Assembly: GCA_019239835.1 (NCBI GenBank)
Contig: JAFAZJ010000154.1
Location: 1-33,017, forward strand
DNA: 33,017 nt
Reading direction: 5' to 3'
DNA from: Alphaproteobacteria bacterium
Lineage (GTDB): Bacteria; Pseudomonadota; Alphaproteobacteria; Reyranellales; Reyranellaceae
Made by a program: the position numbers and the translations under genes. Under the pieces are notes generated by a model. It did no database searches and was not told the origin of the DNA. It saw only the letters and a program-made list of their open reading frames with translations. Positions 24,604 to 32,085 of this stretch are shown here, piece after piece. Each line of letters begins with the position of its first letter. Positions within the stretch are counted from its first letter, which is position 1.

Positions 24604-25421
24604 GCGCGGCGCTCCTGCGATTGCGGATCGAGGATGTCGCGCAGGCCGTCGCCCAGCAGGTTCAGGCCCAGCACGGTGAGGAAGATCGCCAGGCCCGGGA
24701 ACACCGACAGCCAGGGCGCGGTGGTGATCTGGTCGCGCGCTTCCGAGAGCATGCTGCCCCAGCTCGGATAGGGTGGACGGATGCCCAGGCCGAGGAAGGA
24801 GAGCGCCGCCTCGGCGAGGATCGAGCCGCCCATGCCCAGGGTCGCGATGACGATCAGCGGCCCCAGCATGTTGGGCAGCAGCTGGGTGAACATGATGCGC
24901 AGATCGCCGTAGCCGAGAATCCGCGCGGCCTGCACGTAGCCCTGCGATTTCAGCGACAACACCTGCGCGCGCGCGATGCGGCAGGAATAGGACCAGTTGG
25001 TGAGTCCCAGCGCGATCAGCAGGCTCACCAGGCCGGGCCCGAGGATCGCCATGATGGCCAGTGCGAAGATCAGCGACGGGATCGCCAGCATGAGGTTGGT
25101 GACGCCGCTGACGAGGTCGTCCCACAGCCCGCCCCAGTAGCCGGCGGTCAGCCCCAGGGTGACGCCGATGATCGTGTTGGCGATCTGCGACACCAGGCCG
25201 ACGGTGAGCGAGATGCGCGCGCCGTGCACGATACGCGAGTAGATATCGCGGCCCTGCTGGTCGGTGCCGAAGGGGAAGTCGGCGCCGGGCGGGATCTCGG
25301 CGTTCATCAAATTGGCGTCGAGCACCGGATCGGTGATCTGGATCCACGGCGCGAGAATAGCGACGACGATTGCCAGGCCCACCAGTCCGCCGCCGACGAG
25401 GAGATTGGTACGCAACTTCAT
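24600..25421 (-). CDS. oppC: Oligopeptide ABC transporter permease, OppC type
   Basis: 273-residue inner-membrane permease. It has an N-terminal helix (about 7-25), a periplasmic segment with PFGTDQQGRDIYSRIVHGAR, the OppC/DppC hallmark, and then five helices. The ATPase-contact EAA loop is QAARILGYGDLRIMFTQLLPNM (about 163-184). It pairs with OppB to form the channel. The start lies 9 bases after the oppB stop, and its own stop overlaps the oppD GTG. Confidence 0.94.
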
Positions 25422-25430
25422 CGCGGCGCC

Positions 25431-26366
25431 TCAGGCGTAGCGGATGCGCGGATCGATCGCGACGTAGGCGAGATCGATCAGCGTGTTGATGGCGAGGAAG
25501 AACAGCACGATCAGCAGGATGCAACCCTGCACCGCGGGCACGTCACGCTGAAACACCGAATCGACCAACAGCGAGCCGACGCCGGGCCAGGCGAAGAGCT
25601 TCTCGACCACCACGGCCTGGCCCATCAGCGAGCCGAACTGCAGGCCGATGGTGGTGATCACCAGCACCAACGCGTTGCGCATCACGTGCCAGGTGACGAC
25701 GCGCGGCTCGCTCATGCCCTTCGAGCGCGCAGTGCGCACGAAATCGGCGTTGAGCACGTCGAGCACCGCGGCTCTTGTCGTGCGCGCGAGAAGCGCCATC
25801 GGGCTGACGCCCAGCGCGATCGCCGGCAGGGTGAGATGGGTGAGCCCACCATCGCCGTAGCCAAAGCTGGGCAGCAGCTTGAGCTGCAGGGCGAAGAGAT
25901 ACATCAGCATCAGGCCGAGCCAGAACTTGGGTAGCGACAGGCCGGATATCGCCACCACCATCGAGGTGGCGTCGGTGACGCTGCCGGGCTTGAGCGCGGC
26001 GATAAAGCCCAGCGGCACGCCGATGACGATGGCGAACAGCATTGCCGCCAGCACCAGCTTCAGCGACGGCCACAGGCGATCGCCGATCAGCTTGGTCACC
26101 GGCTCCTTGGTGCGGAAGGAATTGCCGAGATCGCCGATGGCGAGGTGGCCGACATACTTGCCGAAGCGCTCGATCAGCGGATCGTCGAGCCCCATCTCCT
26201 TGCGCATCCGCTCCATCACGGCGGGATCGATCATGCCGCGGCCATCCTCGTTCATGGCCGAGATGAAGCTGCCGGGCAGTACGCTGAACAGCAGGAAGAC
26301 CACCGCGACGATGGCGAACAACGTCGGAATGACGTTGGCGAGGCGGCGGACGAGAACGGTGAGCAT
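25431..26366 (-). CDS. oppB: Oligopeptide ABC transporter permease, OppB type
   Basis: 311-residue inner-membrane permease with six helices. It starts with the family pattern MLTVLVRRLANVIPTLFAIV and contains GDLGNSFRTKEPV, the EAA-type loop DFVRTARSKGMSEPRVVTWH and the C-terminal DLAYVAIDPRIRYA. FAWPGVGSLLVDSVFQRD is the usual OppB/DppB segment. It lies 73 bases after oppA, with a 10-bp stem-loop in the gap, and 9 bases before oppC. Confidence 0.94.
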   Translation of the reverse strand: MLTVLVRRLANVIPTLFAIVAVVFLLFSVLPGSFISAMNEDGRGMIDPAVMERMRKEMGLDDPLIERFGKYVGHLAIGDLGNSFRTKEPVTKLIGDRLWPSLKLVLAAMLFAIVIGVPLGFIAALKPGSVTDATSMVVAISGLSLPKFWLGLMLMYLFALQLKLLPSFGYGDGGLTHLTLPAIALGVSPMALLARTTRAAVLDVLNADFVRTARSKGMSEPRVVTWHVMRNALVLVITTIGLQFGSLMGQAVVVEKLFAWPGVGSLLVDSVFQRDVPAVQGCILLIVLFFLAINTLIDLAYVAIDPRIRYA

Positions 26367-26383
26367 CGTCAGTTCCGGGACGC

Positions 26384-26412
26384 GACGGGCGGCAACAGCG
26401 CCGCCGCCCGTC
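26384..26412 (-). terminator. Intercistronic stem-loop between oppA and oppB
   Basis: GACGGGCGGC (26384-26393) and GCCGCCCGTC (26403-26412) pair perfectly over 10 bp with a 9-base loop. No T-tract follows on the minus strand, so it is more likely to be a partial attenuator or a 3' stabiliser of the oppA message than a full terminator. Such elements let the binding protein be made in excess of the permeases. Confidence 0.45.
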
Positions 26413-26439
26413 TGAAGACCACTACAAGGCCCATTCAGC

Positions 26440-28035
26440 TCACTTCACGGGCGAGCGCTCGTCGACCCAGACGTCCTCGACGTATTGATGGGTGATCTCG
26501 GTCGCGTTGGCCTGCAGGCCGTGGATCCACGGCTGATAGGCAAGCACGGCCTTGTTGTAGTTGAAGAACCACACCGGCGCCTCGTCGTAGAGGATGGCAT
26601 TGGCCTTGGCGATCAGCTCGAGCTGCTTGGCCGGGTTGACCTCTGCCGCCGCCGCTTCGAAGACCTTGTCGAACTCGGGGCTGGAGAAAAGGGTTACGCG
26701 GCAAGCCGAGCGCGGCGTCTTGGAGTAGAAGCAGCGCAGGGTGGCCAGCGAATCCGGACCCGTCAGGTTCGAGCCGATATAGGCCTGGAACTCACCCTTA
26801 AGCGCGACATCGGTAAGCACTGTGACCTCGACCAGCTTCGGCTTCGCCTTGATGCCGACCTTGGCCAGCATCGGCAGGATCGCCTCGACGATCGGCAGGC
26901 CCCAGCTCTCGTTCTGGCTGGTGGTCAGTTCGAACTCGAAGCCGTCGGGATAGCCCGCCGCCTTCAGGAGCGCCTTGGCCTTGTCCGGATCGTAGGCATA
27001 GGGCTTCAGCGCCTTGTCATAGGCGGGCGACGAGGAGGGCAGCCAGCTTGTAGCGCGATAGGCCTTGTCCTTCACCAGCCGCTTGATGATCAGGTCGGTA
27101 TCGATGGCGTGGTTGATCGCCTGGCGCACCCGCTTGTCCTGGAACGGCTTGTGCTCGGTGTTGAAAGTGAGCGCGCGGGTGAACATCTCCGCGACCTCGA
27201 GGATGCCCTTCGACAGCTCGGGATCGGCGCGATAGGCGACGTACTGTGCCGGGCCGAGGATCGAGGTGTCGATCTCCTTGTTGCGGAAGGCGACGTCGCG
27301 CGCCGGCGCCTCTGACATGATCTGCAGTATCATCCTGTCGGCGTAGGGTTTGCCTGCCTTGTAGAACTTCGGATTGCGCTCGAGCACGACGCGGCTGCCT
27401 GGGATATGCTCCTTGAAAACAAACGGCCCCAGGCCGACCGGATTGGCGGCGAAATTGCCCTTCTCGACTTCTTCCTTGGGCACAATCGCGGTGTTGTTCT
27501 GAAAGAAGTAGTAGCCGGGGTTGACGCGGTCGGTCAGCGTCATCTCCAGCGTGAAGTCGTCGATCTTCTTCAAGCCCGAGATTTCCTTGGCTTGGCCCTT
27601 CTCGACCTCGACCGCGCCCTTGATCACGCGCACGTAGCGCGCGGAAGGGTAGCCCTTGGTGCTGTCCATGATGCGCGTGAACGAATAGATCACGTCGTCG
27701 GCGGTCATCTTGCGACCGTTGTGGAAGAAGATGTCGTCGCGCAGCTTGAAGGTATAGACGAGGCCATCCTCCGACGGCGTCACCGAGGTCGCCAGCTCCA
27801 GCACGACCTTGTTGTTGGTCGAGTCCCAGCTGTAGAGGGGGCGGTGGATGGCCAAGCTGACGATGCCATCCTGGGCACGCGAGGTGGCGTGGGGATCGAG
27901 GCTGCCCATGCTGGCGCCATACGGTCCGGTCATCCGGATGGTGCCGCCCTTGCGCGGCGTCTGCGTCTGCTGCGCCTCCGCGGCCATGCCGACGAACAGC
28001 GCCAGCGCCGCGATAGCCAACCCGATTGTTCGCAT
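26440..28035 (-). CDS. oppA: Peptide-type ABC substrate-binding protein (SBP_bac_5), OppA/DppA type
   Basis: 531-residue periplasmic receptor of the adjacent importer. Residues 1-22 form a Sec signal peptide (MRTIGLAIAALALFVGMAAE, cleavage near AEA-QQ). Landmarks are LATSVTPSEDGLVYTFKLRDDI, MTADDVIYSFTRIMD, KRVRQAINHAID and APVWFFNYNKAV. ATG 28035 is preferred because GGGAGGGG lies 7 bases upstream; a GTG at 28041 would leave almost no spacer. The ligand may be a di/oligopeptide or another small molecule; family 5 proteins also carry opines, nickel-chelates and sugars. A 122-base gap upstream, to the CmcJ gene, is A/T-rich near its middle and could hold its own promoter. Confidence 0.92.
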   Translation of the reverse strand: MRTIGLAIAALALFVGMAAEAQQTQTPRKGGTIRMTGPYGASMGSLDPHATSRAQDGIVSLAIHRPLYSWDSTNNKVVLELATSVTPSEDGLVYTFKLRDDIFFHNGRKMTADDVIYSFTRIMDSTKGYPSARYVRVIKGAVEVEKGQAKEISGLKKIDDFTLEMTLTDRVNPGYYFFQNNTAIVPKEEVEKGNFAANPVGLGPFVFKEHIPGSRVVLERNPKFYKAGKPYADRMILQIMSEAPARDVAFRNKEIDTSILGPAQYVAYRADPELSKGILEVAEMFTRALTFNTEHKPFQDKRVRQAINHAIDTDLIIKRLVKDKAYRATSWLPSSSPAYDKALKPYAYDPDKAKALLKAAGYPDGFEFELTTSQNESWGLPIVEAILPMLAKVGIKAKPKLVEVTVLTDVALKGEFQAYIGSNLTGPDSLATLRCFYSKTPRSACRVTLFSSPEFDKVFEAAAAEVNPAKQLELIAKANAILYDEAPVWFFNYNKAVLAYQPWIHGLQANATEITHQYVEDVWVDERSPVK

Positions 28036-28157
28036 TGTCACACCCCTCCCGGTCCGTTGTCTCGGACGGGCGCCATCAAATCACCGCCGTTCGCGTAAAG
28101 CAATTGTTACGCCGGAGAGGACGAGGTGGCGACGATGAGCGCCGCCACCTCAGATGT

Positions 28158-28988
28158 TCAGCGATTCGGGAAGAAGACCAGCGCACGCACCTCGATGCTC
28201 TCGCGCGGCGGTGCATCGGGCGCCAGCGGGTTGTCGAACGAGGTGTGGAAGGACAGCCGCGCGCGGCCGTCCTCGGCGCTGTCGTGCACGCGGATCAGTA
28301 CCGCTTCGTCGGGCTGCATGTCGGAGAAATAGTACCAGCGGTGCGAGGGCTTGTACTCGACCGACGAGGTCTCGCCGCGCAGGTGCGGATAGACGAGATC
28401 GGTGGCGATCAGGTCGGCGTCGGTGAAGCTCTGCGCATCGCACAGCGCCAGCGGCGAGTCGCGCACCGGCCCGCGGATCGGCCGCCAGACGTTGACGATG
28501 CCGAAGCGGCCCTTCAACAGCTCCAGCGCGTCGCCGCCGAGATGATCGCGCACCCGGCGCGGCGCGGAGTTCACGGTGTGATCGTTGTGCACCCGCCGCG
28601 CGGGTTCACGTGCGCCCTTGCGCGCTGCGTTGCGAACGGTGTGATCGAAGATCACCACACGCTCGACGCCCAGCTCGGCGCGCAACAGGCCCTCGACTTC
28701 GGGGTAATAGGTTCTTGCGACCTCGCCAGCGTCGTAGAAGTCGCGCACCGTGGAGGCCGAATGAACCAGCTGGAAGCCGTTGCGGTCGAGCGTGAACTCC
28801 TGCTCATGGCCACGCGCATCCTCGATCAGGATCGAGCGCGGATCGTCGATGCCGTTCCACTGCGGCACGCCGGGTGGTGGTTCCTCGACGTAGCGCGCGG
28901 GCCGTTCGCCGGTGCGCTTGAGGTAGTTCAGCGTGGCGGTGAGGTGCTTGGGTACCGTCGCGGTGTCGCGTTCTAGAACGAGCGTCAT
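28158..28988 (-). CDS. CmcJ/NvfI-family oxidoreductase
   Basis: 276-residue protein matching the CmcJ/AsaB/NvfI group, relatives of Fe/2-oxoglutarate enzymes and of proteins from cephamycin, aspergillic acid and meroterpenoid pathways. Family segments are VVIFDHTVRN (about 111-120), RRVHNDHTV with H134 and H137 near 132-139, IVNVWRPIRGPVRDSPLALCD (about 165-183) and HRWYYFSDMQPDE. H114-region and D136/H137 may be metal ligands, by analogy. GGAGG lies 7 bases before the ATG. It stands between the Bug receptor (102 bases upstream) and oppA (122 bases downstream), all on one strand, so a link between an imported ligand and this oxidation is plausible. The substrate is unknown. Confidence 0.85.
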   Translation of the reverse strand: MTLVLERDTATVPKHLTATLNYLKRTGERPARYVEEPPPGVPQWNGIDDPRSILIEDARGHEQEFTLDRNGFQLVHSASTVRDFYDAGEVARTYYPEVEGLLRAELGVERVVIFDHTVRNAARKGAREPARRVHNDHTVNSAPRRVRDHLGGDALELLKGRFGIVNVWRPIRGPVRDSPLALCDAQSFTDADLIATDLVYPHLRGETSSVEYKPSHRWYYFSDMQPDEAVLIRVHDSAEDGRARLSFHTSFDNPLAPDAPPRESIEVRALVFFPNR

Positions 28989-29090
28989 TCGAAATCCTCC
29001 AGGTTGGAGATGTCAGGCAGATGTGTGGCCGCACCCGAACTCGCCAACGAGATTGTCTTGCGCGGCGCATAACCATTCCTGATGCGAAGG

Positions 29091-30047
29091 TCAGACCGAG
29101 ATCTTCGCTTGGCCGATGATGCGGCCATTGGTTTCGCTCTCGTGGCGCAGGCGCGCGAGGATCTGCTCCGACGACAGCAGGCGCGGCGCGAGGCCGATGC
29201 TGTTGAGCTGCCGTACCGTCGCCTCGTCGGTCAGGACACGGGCGAAGGCCGTGTACAGGCGCGCCAGCATCGGACCGGGTGTCGCCGCCGGTGCCACGGC
29301 GACGAAGCCGCCTTGGACCTCCCAGTCGGGCAGGCCGGCCTCGGCGATGCTCGGCACGCCGGGCAGGTCGTCGCGCAGATCGTTGCCGGCGACCGCAAGT
29401 CCACGCAGCCGGCCCGAGCGTACGTATGTCGCGGCAATCGGATCGATCATCAAGTGGATGCGTCCGGCGATGAGGTCCTGGGCGGCCGGCGCGCTGCCGC
29501 GATAGGGCACGTGCTGGATGTCGATGCCGGTGCGCAGTTTCAGATACTCGCCCGCAAGGTGACCGCCGGAGCCATTGCCGGCCGAGCCGAAGTTCAACTC
29601 GCCGGGATGCTTGCGCGCGTAGTCGATCAGCTCGCCCAGCGTGCTGACGGGCAGCGCGGGATACACGGCGAAGACCGAGCGCGATTCACCGATCAGCGCC
29701 AGCGGCGTGAAATCGCGAAAGGGATCGTACCCGGTCTGGATGAGCTGCGGCACAATGGTGAGATTGCCGGTCGAGGCGTTGAGCAGGGTGCGGCCGTCGG
29801 CTGCCGCCTTGGCAACGAAGTCGGCGCCGATCGAACCGCCGCCGCCGGCCTTGTTGTCGACGATGACTGAAGTCACCAGCGCTTCGGCCAGCCTTGATGC
29901 CACGATGCGGGCCGAGTTGTCGTTGGTCGCGCCTGGCGTGAAGGGCACGACGTAGCTGATTGGTCGCGCATCGGCGGCGGCGATTCGCGCGAAAGGCAGG
30001 GCGGCGGTGGCGCCGATGAGGGCGCGACGGTTCAACAAGACGGACAT
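29091..30047 (-). CDS. Bug/TctC-family periplasmic receptor with a twin-arginine signal
   Basis: 318-residue periplasmic solute receptor of the tripartite tricarboxylate transporter (TTT) family. Residues 1-25 form a twin-arginine-like signal, L-N-R-R-A-L-I-G at 5-12, ending near IAAADA. The mature part has YVVPFTPGATNDNSAR, VDNKAGGGGSIGADFVAKA and LNFGSAGNGSGGHLAGEYLK, all classic Bug landmarks that shape the carboxylate pocket. AGGAG lies 8 bases before ATG 30047. A longer reading to 30086 lacks support. The TctA and TctB membrane partners are absent, as is common for Bug genes, so it may be an orphan receptor. It precedes the CmcJ gene by 102 bases on the same strand. Confidence 0.92.
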   Translation of the reverse strand: MSVLLNRRALIGATAALPFARIAAADARPISYVVPFTPGATNDNSARIVASRLAEALVTSVIVDNKAGGGGSIGADFVAKAAADGRTLLNASTGNLTIVPQLIQTGYDPFRDFTPLALIGESRSVFAVYPALPVSTLGELIDYARKHPGELNFGSAGNGSGGHLAGEYLKLRTGIDIQHVPYRGSAPAAQDLIAGRIHLMIDPIAATYVRSGRLRGLAVAGNDLRDDLPGVPSIAEAGLPDWEVQGGFVAVAPAATPGPMLARLYTAFARVLTDEATVRQLNSIGLAPRLLSSEQILARLRHESETNGRIIGQAKISV

Positions 30048-30305
30048 GGATACACTCCTGGAAATGGGACGCAGGTCGACTGTCACGGCGATCGACGATC
30101 GCGGTGCGGATGGCCTGTTAAGGCGAAAGGGAAGCTTGCCTGTGGTGTGCGGCGAGTGAGCTCGCCGCGCCGCGGATCAGGCCGCGGCGGTGCTACAGAG
30201 TTGCAAGGGCAGGGTCGGCAAAAGCATGACGTCGCCTATATGGCGGCCCATCGCCGTGCGGCGAAGCGACGATTCCTGAATTTCGCGTTAGCAATTCTTG
30301 CCCGT
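30048..30305. other. Intergenic stretch with two small hairpins
   Basis: No gene is seen in these 258 bases. GGCGAG (30151-30156) pairs with CTCGCC (30161-30166), and CGCCGCGG (30168-30175) pairs with CCGCGGCG (30182-30189) around a 6-base loop. They lie between the DUF1810 stop (30306) and the Bug start (30047), both on the minus strand, and may end the DUF1810 transcript, though there is no T-tract. Confidence 0.4.
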
Positions 30306-30758
30306 CTAGGCCCTCCCCAATAACCCCAGCGTGCGCTGGTCGGGTACGCCGCCGTAGTACCTGTCGAGCGCCTGCTGAAACTCTTGCCGCGATGGTGCGT
30401 CGTGCTCGGCCGCGGCGATGAACAGGGTCAGGCAGGACCGGAATTTCTGAGCGTCGATACTGCCGAGCATCTCCTCAGCTGACGAACCATCGCCATGCGC
30501 ATTGATCGCGGCGACGCATTCGCGCAGACGCGCGCCAAGCACCGCGTGTTTCAGATAAGCCCGCGCTTCGTCCAGCGAGGTGATGCCGTAGCGTACAGCC
30601 ATGGAGCTGGAGCCCAGGCCGAGCAATTGCGGGAGGATGTACCAGATCCAGTGGCTGCGCTTGCGGCCGGCTTGCAGCTCGGACAGCGCTTGCGCGTAGT
30701 CGTCCTCCTGCGCCCGCACGAAGCGTGCGAGGTCGTAGGGATCGTCCGTCTGTGCCAT
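30306..30758 (-). CDS. DUF1810 family protein
   Basis: 150-residue soluble protein matching DUF1810. The family pattern is seen in DPYDLARFVRAQEDDYAQAL, ELQAGRKRSHWIWYILPQL (about 28-46), GLGSSSMAVRYGI and DEARAYLKHAVLGARLREC, ending with FQQALDRYYGGVPDQRTLGLL. Length is normal for the family. The function of DUF1810 is not established to my knowledge, and no catalytic residues can be named. A longer reading to 31166 would overlap the small plus-strand gene and the dyad region and adds no conserved sequence, so ATG 30758 is chosen. It probably stands alone. Confidence 0.88.
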   Translation of the reverse strand: MAQTDDPYDLARFVRAQEDDYAQALSELQAGRKRSHWIWYILPQLLGLGSSSMAVRYGITSLDEARAYLKHAVLGARLRECVAAINAHGDGSSAEEMLGSIDAQKFRSCLTLFIAAAEHDAPSRQEFQQALDRYYGGVPDQRTLGLLGRA

Positions 30759-30813
30759 GTGCTCACTATAGAGGCGTGGCGGGACCTGTGACCACGCCGT
30801 CATCGGATCGTAG

Positions 30814-30837
30814 CGCAATCGAAACTCTGAGATTGCG
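30814..30837. promoter_or_regulatory. Dyad in the divergent gap upstream of DUF1810 and the small membrane gene
   Basis: CGCAATC (30814-30820) and GATTGCG (30831-30837) form a 7-bp inverted repeat with a 10-base spacer in the 159-base gap between two divergent genes. Size and position suit an operator for a dimeric regulator or a leader hairpin. No clear -35/-10 pair accompanies it. Confidence 0.3.
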
Positions 30838-30917
30838 ATGTTCAGTGCCACCTTCCGGCGTCGACATCGTTGTCGCACTGGTTGCGCGATCGGCGCGATC
30901 CCATATTGCGTGGAGTC

Positions 30918-31049
30918 ATGCCGAGCCAACTCCGACTGGAACGTGATCAGCGCAGTCACGTGCGCTGGCGTCGTCGCCTGAGCACCTGGGGCTTTGTCAT
31001 CCTGCTGCTGGGCGCGGTCGCAGTCGTGATCATCGAATTGCTGACTTGA
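30918..31049 (+). CDS. Small single-span membrane protein, 43 residues
   Basis: An ATG at 30918 opens 43 codons ending with TGA at 31047-31049. The N-terminal half is very basic (RDQRSHVRWRRRLS), and the C-terminal half is one hydrophobic helix, W24-G-F-V-I-L-L-L-G-A-V-A-V-V-I-I-E-L-L. By the positive-inside rule the N-terminus stays in the cytoplasm. This charge-then-helix layout is hard to get by chance. The sole ribosome-binding element, GGAG at 30912-30915, is only 2 bases from the ATG, which weakens the call. It ends 19 bases before the convergent peptidase stop. Function is unknown. Confidence 0.45.
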   Translation: MPSQLRLERDQRSHVRWRRRLSTWGFVILLLGAVAVVIIELLT

Positions 31050-31068
31050 GACTGCGCTTTGCCCGACA

Positions 31069-32085
31069 CTACAGCGAACCTGCAAGGCCGAGGCGGTGGT
31101 GGCTTGAACGGCCGAGGGTGTCGGGCGACGCAGCCAGCGCGTCCAGTACGGATTCCTGCGTGGCATCGGCGACAGCTTCGAACAGCAGGTCGATGCGCTG
31201 CTCGGCGATAACGCGCATGGGCATCAGGTCGGATGTCGCATCGTGCGACGTGCGGTTGGCGGTGGTGAAGCCGAGGAAGATGTCGCCGCTGCCGTGGCCG
31301 TAGAACGAGCCGAGCCGCGCGAGACCAGCGCCTGCGCGGCGGATGACACGCTGCAGCTGGCGGTGCTCCAGCGGGACGTCGGTCGCAACGACGATGATCA
31401 CCGAGCCGCGTTCGGCCGAGGTGGCCAGATCGGGTGGCGCCACGCGCCGTCCATCGGGCAGTCTCAGGTCGCCAGTCCGACCGAAATTCGCCAGCACCAG
31501 TGTACCGAGATGGAACGTCGCACCATCCAGGGTGAGCTGGCGCGATGCGCTGCCGATACCTCCCTTGAAGCCGAAGCAGCTCATGCCGGTGCCGGCGCCG
31601 ACCGCACCGACATCGAACGCGGTGGTTGTTGCGTCGAGCGCTGCGAGCGCATGCGCTTCTGTGACGGCGAGCGCCTGGATGTCGTTTAGATAGCCGTCGT
31701 TGCATTCGAACACGATTGGATTGACTGTGCTCGTCTGCCGGCCGATGCGCGGGTTCTCGGCGATGGCCCGGCGGATCAGCGCGGTGCCGCAGGCGCCCAC
31801 CGACAGCGTATTGGTGAGCAGGATCGGCGTTTCGAGCTGGCCGAGTTCCTCGACCTGCATCAGGCCGATGCTCTTGCCGAAGCCGTTCAGCACATGCGCT
31901 GCAGCCACGGGCCGGTCGCGGAAGACGTCGCCAGCGTGCGGTCGGATGGCGGTGACGCCGGTGCGGATCTCGCCATCCACCAGCGTGACGTGGCCGACCG
32001 ATACGCCAGCCACGTCGCTGATGAGGTTGAGCCGGCCCGGAGGCAGCCGGCCGCAGGCCAGCCCGAGGTCGCGGGCGCGGGTCAC
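31069..32085 (-). CDS. P1-family (DmpA-type) aminopeptidase/amidase
   Basis: 338-residue N-terminal-nucleophile hydrolase of peptidase family S58, related to DmpA (L-aminopeptidase D-Ala-esterase/amidase). The precursor cuts itself between G227 and S228 in ERGSVIIVVATDVPL, making S228 the nucleophile and N-terminus of the small subunit. ISDVAGVSVGHVTL, TNTLSVGACGTALIR and GAGTGMSCFGFKGGIGSASR are the other landmarks. A GTG start at 32085 overlaps the GMC oxidoreductase stop by 4 bases (GTGA). Codons further upstream in this frame run through the GMC gene and are not coding. The coupling suggests both enzymes act in one pathway, perhaps on an amino-alcohol amide or peptide (inference). Confidence 0.91.
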   Translation of the reverse strand: MTRARDLGLACGRLPPGRLNLISDVAGVSVGHVTLVDGEIRTGVTAIRPHAGDVFRDRPVAAAHVLNGFGKSIGLMQVEELGQLETPILLTNTLSVGACGTALIRRAIAENPRIGRQTSTVNPIVFECNDGYLNDIQALAVTEAHALAALDATTTAFDVGAVGAGTGMSCFGFKGGIGSASRQLTLDGATFHLGTLVLANFGRTGDLRLPDGRRVAPPDLATSAERGSVIIVVATDVPLEHRQLQRVIRRAGAGLARLGSFYGHGSGDIFLGFTTANRTSHDATSDLMPMRVIAEQRIDLLFEAVADATQESVLDALAASPDTLGRSSHHRLGLAGSL

